In this document: positions 1 through 5,351 of the stretch, one piece after another
Position numbering within the stretch: position 1 is the stretch's first letter
Layout: every line of letters begins with the position of its first letter
From: Bacillota bacterium
Lineage (GTDB): Bacteria; Bacillota; Dethiobacteria; Dethiobacterales; Dethiobacteraceae
NCBI GenBank assembly: GCA_012841735.1
Contig: DUUE01000185.1
Coordinates: 1 to 5,351, forward strand
Length of the DNA stretch: 5,351 nt
Direction of reading: 5' to 3'
Notes under the pieces: model-generated
Database searches by the model: none
Seen by the model: only the letters and a program-made list of their open reading frames with translations
What the model was told of the DNA's origin: nothing
Program-made: the position numbers and the translations under genes

Positions 1-32
1 TCTTCCTTAATGTTTACAGCACCATCATATAA

Positions 33-1121
33 CTATGAAAAAAGCATTTTCACCAAAAACAGTTTTTTTCGCCATGCTTTCTTTATGCTTCGCCGGTGGT
101 GTGAAAAAAGAAAAGGAAATACAAACAGGGGTATGGCCGGCACCAGGGAAACGGCAACAAGAGCCAGCCAGGCACTGATTCCTGCCAAAGAAAAAATTAC
201 TGACGGCGGGAGAAAGGGCAGAAACATCATCACTCTTACAGCTGCTTCATACATGCCTGGTTCCTGCGCATAAACTGTTGCCTTAATTTCCGTTTGCCCG
301 CCACCCTGTAAGCAAAAAGCTTTTTTCTGAAGGTCCAATTGGGGCTCGTTGGAAACAACATAATAAAAAATAGGGATCAGCCCTTCATTGTTTAACTCTG
401 TCAAAACAAGGTCCCGTGTTTCGCCTTTTGTTAAAACGCTTTCAGCACTGCCCACGAAGACCTCTTCATGGTTGGCAACAGCAAAGGGAATGTTGATGAA
501 AAGGCTGCCTGTCAGCATTAGCGTAGCCATGATGAAGGCAAAAATTACTCCCCCGAGGAAATAAAGCTGAGCACCCTGCAGGTCATCTTTTTTCTTTTTT
601 GCAGCCGGGTTCACTATTTCACTGACCACTAAAACTAATACAGTCAGTCCCAACCCCAGGGTTAAAAGCGTTGTATTGTTTACATTCTCCTGCAAAACAA
701 GCGGGATATAGCCGATAAAAGGGATCTTGAGCGGTATGCCTGATACAGTAGGCACCACACCGGCAATCCATTCCCTCTGGATCAGGGGGTAGCCTCTTCC
801 TTCCTGGTCTGTTTCACGGTTATTATCACCTTTGGTTATAAAACCTTCTTCCGCATTGCCACCGGTAATGCGGTGCAATATCCATTTGCTGATTCCGTTT
901 TCCTCAGAACGAAAAAGGATAATCTGTCCAACTGAATAACCAGTTCTTTTCGATACGGGCAAGAGAATAACCGCATCTCCCCTGGTTAAATGCGGCTCCA
1001 TGCTCCAGGAACTGACTGCCGCAATCAGGGTGGGCTGCCGGCGGATAAAAGAAAGCACTGTAATCGCCAACAGAAAGGAGATTGTAAGATAAAAAACCAG
1101 ACTGGCAATTTTTTTTAGCAT
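33..1121 (-). CDS. SipW-like (S26B) signal peptidase I with C-terminal membrane/beta-domain extension
   Basis: Predicted 362 aa membrane protease that removes signal peptides from exported proteins. An N-terminal membrane segment (about 5-25) precedes the catalytic domain: Ser40 in SSWSMEPHLTRGDAVIL and His83 in WILHRITGG, with FITKGDNN (Asp99) and Asp105 following, and a G..P.....P.IGY box (about 121-138). A His instead of Lys as general base marks the ER/archaeal/SipW type (S26B). The residue before the nucleophile is Trp39 rather than the common Gly. SipW-type enzymes usually end near 180-200 aa with a second membrane segment; here a segment at about 152-170 is followed by a third (187-212), a beta-rich extracytoplasmic domain (about 215-300) and one or two more hydrophobic segments (303-340), ending in a basic tail. 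The ATG is 5 nt after GAGGGTG, and the gap to the regulator stop is 10 nt. The likely substrate is the first gene's product or an off-window neighbour. Confidence 0.94.
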   Translation of the reverse strand: MLKKIASLVFYLTISFLLAITVLSFIRRQPTLIAAVSSWSMEPHLTRGDAVILLPVSKRTGYSVGQIILFRSEENGISKWILHRITGGNAEEGFITKGDNNRETDQEGRGYPLIQREWIAGVVPTVSGIPLKIPFIGYIPLVLQENVNNTTLLTLGLGLTVLVLVVSEIVNPAAKKKKDDLQGAQLYFLGGVIFAFIMATLMLTGSLFINIPFAVANHEEVFVGSAESVLTKGETRDLVLTELNNEGLIPIFYYVVSNEPQLDLQKKAFCLQGGGQTEIKATVYAQEPGMYEAAVRVMMFLPFLPPSVIFSLAGISAWLALVAVSLVPAIPLFVFPFLFSHHRRSIKKAWRKKLFLVKMLFS

Positions 1122-1126
1122 TTAAA

Positions 1127-1133
1127 CACCCTC
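1127..1133 (-). promoter_or_regulatory. Ribosome binding site for the signal peptidase
   Basis: GAGGGTG on the minus strand, 5 nt before the ATG at 1121, overlapping the stop codon of the response regulator, which suggests coupled translation. Confidence 0.65.
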
Positions 1134-1764
1134 ATCCAATTTCCTGGTTTTGGTTGCCAAAACCGTGGGAAACGGCAAATAATGCAGCTTGTGTACGGTC
1201 CTGAAGCTCAAGCTTCTCTAGGATATTGCAAATATGTTTTTTTACTGTATTTTCACTGATAAAAAGCTTTTCGGCAATTAGTTTGTTATTTTTGCCTTCT
1301 GCCAGCTCCTGCAGAATTTCACGTTCTCTTTGTGTCAATTGGGCTAAAGGGTCCTCCTCATTGCTTTTCATAATCATATCAACAATTTCAGGGTCATAGT
1401 AACGCCGGCCCTGCGACACAAGGCGAATGACGGAAATTAATTCCTCCGGCAGCGCCCCTTTTAAAACATAAGCATCTACATTTTCTGCCACTGCCTGCAT
1501 GATTTCTCCCTGAGATGAATACGATGTCAGAATTATAAAGCGGGCTTGGGAAATAAGCTTCCTGGCCTGGCGGATTAAAGTCAGGCCGCCCCCCGGCATT
1601 CTTAAATCCACAATAACAACATCGGGCTTTTGCGCAGCAATAACTGCCAAGCCTTCGTCACAGTCTCCGGCCATACCCACCACATTAAGATCTTGTGTCA
1701 TCTGCAGTGCCTGTTCAACACCGCTGCGCACCAAGGGATGATCATCCACAATTACAACCTTCAA
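1132..1764 (-). CDS. LuxR/NarL-family response regulator (DegU/LiaR-like)
   Basis: Predicted 210 aa transcription regulator, partner of the adjacent kinase. The receiver domain (about 1-118) carries the acidic pair Asp7-Asp8, the phosphoacceptor Asp53 in VVIVDLRMPGGG, Thr80 and Lys102, so all key residues are present. The C-terminal LuxR-type helix-turn-helix (about 140-203) shows LTQREREILQELAEGKNNKL followed by ISENTVKKHICNILEKL, the recognition-helix region. Total length is normal for the family. The start is TTG at 1764: AAGGAGG (1775-1781) lies 10 nt upstream, and the protein then begins MKVVIVDDHP as expected. The frame is open further upstream to 1938, but that part is antiparallel-frame noise inside the kinase gene and matches no domain. 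The TTG shares bases with the kinase stop (TTGA), a 4 nt overlap equivalent to ATGA coupling. Likely targets include the operon's own promoter, which is an inference. Confidence 0.96.
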   Translation of the reverse strand: MKVVIVDDHPLVRSGVEQALQMTQDLNVVGMAGDCDEGLAVIAAQKPDVVIVDLRMPGGGLTLIRQARKLISQARFIILTSYSSQGEIMQAVAENVDAYVLKGALPEELISVIRLVSQGRRYYDPEIVDMIMKSNEEDPLAQLTQREREILQELAEGKNNKLIAEKLFISENTVKKHICNILEKLELQDRTQAALFAVSHGFGNQNQEIG

Positions 1765-3434
1765 TTTGCGGGCACCTCCTTCCTTATGTAGTCCAGAGGG
1801 ATTTGACACAGAATTTTTGTTCCTTTCTGCAACCCGGTGTGGATTAGCAGTGTTCCTCCCAAGCTGCGGGCAAGTTCTTTCATATTGATTAGGCCCAAGC
1901 CGCCTTGTGTGGCGGCCGGAGTGGGGGTAAAACCACATCCGTTATCCGTAACAGATAGTTTAACCTGATCATCAGTCACAGTCATTTCCACTTTAATCTG
2001 ACTGCAGTGGCCATGCCGCACGGCATTCCCCGTTGCTTCCCGGATAATGCGGTATAGTGAATTACGCAGAGCCGCCGACAAAGGGATGTGCATGTTTTCG
2101 GCCATAAAATCAATCTGTATGTTATTTAACGCACCGAAGTCGCCCAGGTAGGCACGTATATCTTCAACGAGCGGTTCTTCCCTGCGCTTATAAGTACTCA
2201 TGTCGTAAATGGATGAGCGCAAATCACGCAGACTCTGCTGAGCCGTTCTTTGGATCAGGCGCAACTGTTGCTTTACTTCCTCACCCAGCTGTTCCTTTTT
2301 CAGTAATAAATCCAAACGGTAAATTAAGGCAAAAAGATTTTGTGTCACATTGTCATGAATCTCACCGGCGATACGGTCTTTTTCTTCCGCAATCATATAC
2401 TCCTTGGCAATAGATTCCAGGGCATATTTATCCAGCGCTACGGCACACAGTTCCGCCAAAAATTTCATCGTTTGTTCCGTTTCCTCATGCCCGCCCCGGT
2501 GCTGCGGCAAAAAAGCTGAGAAAATGCCGTAATATTTTGTTCGTGAATAAACGGGAACAGTAAGCAGCGTCCCTTCTTCAAAGAGTGTTATTGTGCCTGC
2601 TTTTGCTCCCGCCTTTTGCAACTCAATGTATAGCCTTTTCACGGTCGGATACCATTCTTCTTCTGCCAGCACATGCCTGGGACCGCGGACAGTATAATAA
2701 TGTTTTTGCTGGGATCCCTTTAAACCAAGAGGCACATCGACCAGGATAATGGCCTTGGTTACATCTGCCAGCAGTTTGACATAGGATGCGAACAGATTTA
2801 TCACTTCCTGCGGATCGGTATTCTGGGAAAATGCCTCCACGGCACTGTAAAGTGATTTAATATGCCGGAGCTGCTTCTCCAGCAGGGCGCTTTGTCGTTG
2901 CAGGCTACAGAGATAAATATTGTAGAGCTGTGTAATCAGGGTAAAAAGAGCAAAAATAATAATGATGGTGAAGCCGGGCAGAAAGAATTGGTTTTCTGCC
3001 TGCTTATACACTGTCAGCCTGTCGGCTGCCAAAACCATGCAGGTAAAAAATGCCAACAGCAGCCAGCAGAAATACCGGGGCAAAAGCGAGGCCGAAAGTA
3101 AAATGGGATTAATGGCGTACCAGAGAAAAGGGCTGGCCATCCCCCCGGTAACATACAAAACAAAAATTAAGCCCGCCATTTCCAGGAAAACAAGCAGCTT
3201 CTTCTTCCTGTCCCCGCTCTTCTCGGCGTTGTATACCTTAATAAACAAACAGGCTTCTGCCAGCAAACAGGCGCAGACACCCAGTTTCAACGGAAACGCC
3301 GCGGCCGGCGGCCCTGCAAGATACAGCAGAGAGGTGACGAAAAGCGAAATATAGCGGTAAATATTCAGGTATTCACTGAGTTTGACCTTTTGCGCAAAAG
3401 CCTGATGTTGTCCGGATGATGTTGTTGCAGACAC
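1761..3434 (-). CDS. Membrane sensor histidine kinase, GAF + HisKA_3 + HATPase_c (NarL/DegS-LiaS class)
   Basis: Predicted 557 aa sensor kinase that should autophosphorylate on His and pass the phosphate to the regulator encoded next. The N-terminal part (about 25-175) has five or six hydrophobic membrane segments with almost no extracytoplasmic loop, so the signal may be sensed in the membrane or cytoplasm. A linker helix (about 178-205) leads to a GAF-like domain (about 205-335). The HisKA_3 box reads EKDRIAGEIHDNVTQNLFAL with phosphoacceptor His360. The ATPase domain has an N-box with Glu466, Asn470 and His474 (REATGNAVRHG), a G1 box D-N-G-C-G-F (497-502) and a G2 box GGLGL (511-515), so it looks catalytically intact. 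No Cys cluster of the NreB iron-sulfur type is seen. Two GTG codons compete as start: 3440 lies only 3 nt after GGGAG, 3434 lies 9 nt after it, so 3434 is preferred. The gap to the upstream gene is only 24 nt. Confidence 0.95.
   Translation of the reverse strand: MSATTSSGQHQAFAQKVKLSEYLNIYRYISLFVTSLLYLAGPPAAAFPLKLGVCACLLAEACLFIKVYNAEKSGDRKKKLLVFLEMAGLIFVLYVTGGMASPFLWYAINPILLSASLLPRYFCWLLLAFFTCMVLAADRLTVYKQAENQFFLPGFTIIIIFALFTLITQLYNIYLCSLQRQSALLEKQLRHIKSLYSAVEAFSQNTDPQEVINLFASYVKLLADVTKAIILVDVPLGLKGSQQKHYYTVRGPRHVLAEEEWYPTVKRLYIELQKAGAKAGTITLFEEGTLLTVPVYSRTKYYGIFSAFLPQHRGGHEETEQTMKFLAELCAVALDKYALESIAKEYMIAEEKDRIAGEIHDNVTQNLFALIYRLDLLLKKEQLGEEVKQQLRLIQRTAQQSLRDLRSSIYDMSTYKRREEPLVEDIRAYLGDFGALNNIQIDFMAENMHIPLSAALRNSLYRIIREATGNAVRHGHCSQIKVEMTVTDDQVKLSVTDNGCGFTPTPAATQGGLGLINMKELARSLGGTLLIHTGLQKGTKILCQIPLDYIRKEVPAN
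1775..1781 (-). promoter_or_regulatory. Strong ribosome binding site for the response regulator (decides TTG start)
   Basis: AAGGAGG, extended to AAGGAGGTG by the next two bases (to 1773), is a full Shine-Dalgarno match within the last kinase codons, 10 nt before the TTG at 1764. It is the strongest site in the window and may offset the weak TTG start. Confidence 0.88.
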
Positions 3435-3443
3435 GCTCACCAG

Positions 3444-3448
3444 CTCCC
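3444..3448 (-). promoter_or_regulatory. Ribosome binding site for the kinase gene
   Basis: GGGAG on the minus strand. It is 3 nt from the GTG at 3440 and 9 nt from the GTG at 3434; the latter spacing is normal, so the second GTG is favoured. Confidence 0.65.
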
Positions 3449-3458
3449 ACTGCCAATA

Positions 3459-4475
3459 CTATTCTTTTCGCATCAACACATAGACTGTTTTATCATCAAT
3501 CACACAAAAAGAGGACATGGGGGCTTTGGAAGCATGCAAAATTTCTTTTTCCTGCTGCTCTGCAATTCTCAGCAGATCCCGGAAATGATAGAGCGGAATA
3601 ATGAAATAGTCGGAGGGAAATTCCAGGTTTTCCACATCCACAATACGGTGCCGGTATTTTTTACAAATTTTTTGCCATGAAGGCCCCGTCAGTGATGAAA
3701 ATAAGAGCCTGTTTTTGGTCAAAGAGTATGCATATATAGTCACGATAATAAGCAGAAAAAGCGTTGCTGTCAGATAGATTTTTTTTGCCGTTGCCACAGT
3801 GAACTGATAATTAAAAAACCTGATATGGTTTTCCGTCACAACACTTGTTGTCAGATCTTCTTTCTGCTCGTACAGTTGCTGGCCTTCGGCAAAGACAAGG
3901 CCGCCGCCAAAAGAAAAGGCACATTCTCCGCTCAAAGGTTCGCTGTCCGCCATTTGAATTGTGCTTCTTACCACCAGCCTGTAATGATCGCGCGGCCTCA
4001 CTTCAATCTCATCCGCGATTTGTGCAGCCAAATCAAGTGCTTCATTGAACGGGAGCGTAAAGCTTGTCTCGAACAGCCTGCTCCCTGCCTGTCCGGTTTC
4101 AGTAATTGTAAAAATCTGGTCCAATTCTTTTTCCCACTGGCCGGGAGACTGGATAAACAGTTTTACCTCAAAAGTGCCGTCAGGTTGCTGCACAGTTGTA
4201 TCAACCAGATTTGCCCTTATCGTGATTATGACACTGTCCACAATTTTTAACGGGAAACCCTGCTCACCTAAGGGAAGGGGACCTGCTCCCTCGGGGTAAA
4301 GAATGCTTGGTGCGGCATACACGCCGTAATCATATGTAATTGTCTGGGAACGACTGCCGGTAATGATTTCTTCCCTCTTTTCCGGGCTGGCTGTAAAAGC
4401 CCGCACCGTCATGACAAGAGAGAAAAACAGCACGACAAGCAAAAAGGGCAGGATAATTTTACGGTAGCGCTTCAT
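3459..4475 (-). CDS. DUF5305-like two-pass membrane protein
   Basis: Predicted 338 aa protein anchored by an N-terminal hydrophobic segment (about 8-25) and a second one (about 232-251). The region between (about 30-230) should lie outside the membrane and is beta-rich. It opens with the motif TITYDYGVYAAPSILYPEG, which resembles the start of DUF5305 proteins. The last 85 residues are predicted cytoplasmic and contain the segment FPSDYFIIPLYHFRDLLRIA followed by a short strand pair ending in VYVLMRKE, also typical of DUF5305 as I recall it. Function is unknown; DUF5305 proteins are known to me from archaea and some Firmicutes next to type I signal peptidases, so an accessory role in handling exported proteins is an inference. 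The ATG at 4475 is preceded by AAGGAG with a 6 nt gap, which decides the start over an in-frame ATG at 4553. It overlaps the end of the upstream gene by 17 nt, suggesting translational coupling. Confidence 0.82.
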   Translation of the reverse strand: MKRYRKIILPFLLVVLFFSLVMTVRAFTASPEKREEIITGSRSQTITYDYGVYAAPSILYPEGAGPLPLGEQGFPLKIVDSVIITIRANLVDTTVQQPDGTFEVKLFIQSPGQWEKELDQIFTITETGQAGSRLFETSFTLPFNEALDLAAQIADEIEVRPRDHYRLVVRSTIQMADSEPLSGECAFSFGGGLVFAEGQQLYEQKEDLTTSVVTENHIRFFNYQFTVATAKKIYLTATLFLLIIVTIYAYSLTKNRLLFSSLTGPSWQKICKKYRHRIVDVENLEFPSDYFIIPLYHFRDLLRIAEQQEKEILHASKAPMSSFCVIDDKTVYVLMRKE

Positions 4476-5232
4476 TGGCAACTCCTTTTCCGGTTTCAGA
4501 TATTTGCTGTTGTTCAACAGTCTCCGGCTGTACTTCCTGCTGTACATTATCACCGGCAGTTGTTACTTCTTCCGGTGCGACTGCTCCACCCTCTATTTCA
4601 TCACATGTCCCTTCCTCTCCCGCCTCCCGGATGTCACAGTCTGTGATGTCTGTTCCTTCCACTTCCTCACAAGTACAGGGCCGGCTTCCCGTTGCTTCCT
4701 GTGTGCCGGAGATAGTTTCCCCGCTCTCCCCGGCGGGAGCTTCCTCCCCCTGCAGCTCCCCGTTCCCAGCCGTTTCATTTTGCCCGGCAGGAGCTTTTAT
4801 TTTGGCTTTCGCTTTCACATGAACCGGTATGGTTGTTTTGATTTCCACGTTTCCCCCTGACCACCGGCCGGTAAGCAGTACGGTGACAGGCACATCGCCC
4901 GCGCGATAATTGTCGGGCACGTATAGATCTATCTTCTGCGTGAGGCTGACAGTGTTTGCCGGCGGTATCAACTGCAGGCTCTCGTCATCTGTTGTGATCT
5001 CATAAGCGAGTTGGTCTGCTATATTATTGGTCAGCAGGAGGAATTCTTGCCGCTCACCCTGAGTAATGGTGTAATTACTGTCCGGGCAGACCAAGGATAC
5101 CAATCCGTCCTCCGCCGGTACAATCTCCAGAAAAACCCGGTTAAACACTGAAGCAGAACTGTAACTTGCCGCATGCTTCAACCCCAAAAATACCATAAAG
5201 ACAACCACAGCCAGAATGAACGTCTTTTTCAA
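4459..5232 (-). CDS. Secreted/membrane-anchored beta-domain protein with acidic Cys-containing tail (DUF1102-like)
   Basis: Predicted 257 aa exported protein of unknown function. I chose the TTG at 5232 because it begins a classical export signal (MKKTFILAVVVFMVFLGL), and AGGGAGG lies 11 nt upstream. The frame is open to an ATG at 5298, but that codon falls where the transcript itself should begin. After the hydrophobic segment (about 5-18) comes A-A-S-Y-S-S-A-S-V-F, then a beta-rich domain (about 31-140) with the pattern TITQGE..EFLLLTNN and alternating hydrophobic strands, as in Ig-like or DUF1102/camelysin-type surface proteins. Residues 141-257 are low complexity, rich in Glu, Gly, Thr and Gln, with four Cys (186, 188, 199, 210) and a repeated C-[ED]-E-[VI]-E-G. 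The gene is first in the operon, so it may be the substrate or structural product of the downstream peptidase. The DUF1102 likeness is a recollection of family pattern, not a search result. A lipoprotein is unlikely because no lipobox is present. Confidence 0.8.
   Translation of the reverse strand: MKKTFILAVVVFMVFLGLKHAASYSSASVFNRVFLEIVPAEDGLVSLVCPDSNYTITQGERQEFLLLTNNIADQLAYEITTDDESLQLIPPANTVSLTQKIDLYVPDNYRAGDVPVTVLLTGRWSGGNVEIKTTIPVHVKAKAKIKAPAGQNETAGNGELQGEEAPAGESGETISGTQEATGSRPCTCEEVEGTDITDCDIREAGEEGTCDEIEGGAVAPEEVTTAGDNVQQEVQPETVEQQQISETGKGVANEALP
4482..4487 (-). promoter_or_regulatory. Ribosome binding site for the DUF5305-like gene
   Basis: AAGGAG on the minus strand, 6 nt before the ATG at 4475, lying inside the final codons of the upstream gene. 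It decides the start over the in-frame ATG at 4553. Confidence 0.85.
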
Positions 5233-5243
5233 AAGCCCACCGC

Positions 5244-5250
5244 CCTCCCT
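5244..5250 (-). promoter_or_regulatory. Ribosome binding site for the first gene (decides TTG start)
   Basis: AGGGAGG on the minus strand, 11 nt before TTG at 5232. Its presence downstream of the ATG at 5298 favours the shorter, signal-peptide-starting protein. Confidence 0.7.
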
Positions 5251-5259
5251 TTCTGTGGT

Positions 5260-5326
5260 TACTGTAAACAAGCCGCTTGTATAACAATTTTCCAACACTT
5301 TAATTATAGCAGTGGCATACTGTAAA
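5260..5326 (-). repeat. 9-bp direct repeat TTTACAGTA around the promoter
   Basis: Read on the minus strand, TTTACAGTA occurs at 5326-5318, just upstream of the extended -10, and again at 5268-5260, in the leader. The copies are 58 bp apart. They may be regulator half-sites; no function is proven from sequence alone. Confidence 0.4.
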
Positions 5327-5336
5327 TTTTGTTATA
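5280..5336. repeat. 8-bp inverted repeat flanking the promoter -10
   Basis: On the minus strand TATAACAA (5336-5329) and TTGTTATA (5287-5280) are perfect inverted copies, separated by 41 bp and centred on the TATAAT hexamer. The half-site centres are 49 bp apart. A pair of regulator sites is possible, but the region is AT-rich and chance similarity cannot be excluded. Confidence 0.4.
5303..5311 (-). promoter_or_regulatory. Extended -10 sigma-A-type promoter of the operon
   Basis: On the minus strand the bases read TGCTATAAT, a perfect TGn plus consensus -10 hexamer. At the usual 17 nt spacing the -35 position (5326-5331) reads CAAAAT, which is poor; a better-looking TTTACA (5321-5326) is only 12 nt away. 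This fits an extended -10 promoter that does not need a strong -35 or needs an activator. Transcription would start near 5296, giving a leader of about 64 nt before the TTG at 5232. Confidence 0.65.
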
Positions 5337-5351
5337 TTGTGGTACGCAAAA

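Noticed and set aside
10..273. Plus-strand 87-codon open frame at the left edge
   Set aside because: Entirely antisense to the peptidase tail apart from a few bases; basic, patternless translation.
1765..1938. N-terminal 58-residue extension of the response regulator frame
   Set aside because: It lies inside the kinase gene in another frame, matches no domain, and a TTG with a full Shine-Dalgarno site starts exactly at the receiver domain.
2862..3354. Plus-strand open frames opposite the kinase membrane region
   Set aside because: Antisense to codons for hydrophobic segments; the translations are polar and patternless with no ribosome site evident.
3825..4299. Plus-strand open frames opposite the DUF5305-like gene
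   Set aside because: Shadow frames antisense to a well-supported gene, with overlapping alternatives in several frames and no recognisable domain.
4730..4796. 13-nt near repeat (CCGGC[GA]GGAGCTT at 4730 and 4784)
   Set aside because: It encodes the Ala-Pro-Ala-Gly repeated in the low-complexity tail; 12 of 13 bases match, explained by the protein composition.
4475..4860. Two plus-strand open frames (115 and 118 codons), Ser/Pro/Cys-rich
   Set aside because: They are antisense to the low-complexity tail of the first gene, where biased composition removes stops. No ribosome site or domain pattern was seen.
5321..5326. TTTACA as the -35 element
   Set aside because: Only 12 nt separate it from TATAAT, too short for a normal sigma-A promoter; it is better explained as part of the TTTACAGTA direct repeat.

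Overview
The window holds five consecutive genes, all on the minus strand and therefore read from right to left. They look like a single operon. The intact Shine-Dalgarno sites (one is AAGGAGGTG), the use of TTG and GTG starts, a DegS/DegU-like two-component pair and the moderate GC content suggest a Gram-positive, Firmicutes-type bacterium, perhaps a Clostridia/Peptococcaceae-like anaerobe. The taxonomic call is an inference; there is no rRNA or other marker here.

Layout in transcription order: (1) an extended -10 promoter near 5303-5311, flanked by an inverted repeat and a direct repeat; (2) a secreted or membrane-anchored protein with one beta-rich domain and an acidic, cysteine-containing tail (5232-4459), resembling DUF1102-type proteins; (3) a DUF5305-like protein with two membrane segments (4475-3459), overlapping gene 2 by 17 nt; (4) a membrane-bound GAF/HisKA_3 sensor histidine kinase (3434-1761); (5) its LuxR-type response regulator (1764-1132), starting at a TTG inside the kinase stop (TTGA overlap); (6) a SipW-like, S26B signal peptidase (1121-33) with an unusual C-terminal extension made of membrane segments and an extracytoplasmic beta domain. 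No terminator is visible in any junction. The last bases before the window edge (8-1) read AAGGAAGA on the minus strand, so a sixth gene may follow outside the window.

Taken together, the set looks like a secretion and surface-protein cassette (substrate-like protein, DUF5305 accessory, dedicated Ser/His signal peptidase) with its own two-component switch inside the operon. From general knowledge, DUF1102, DUF5305 and S26B peptidases also occur near one another in archaea, so this may be a bacterial version of a poorly described module. The assignments of the kinase, regulator and peptidase are firm. The DUF assignments and the idea that the genes act together are inferences from sequence pattern and gene order. 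Almost every base from 33 to 5232 is coding; the only non-coding stretches are the promoter region at the right edge and about 32 bases at the left edge.
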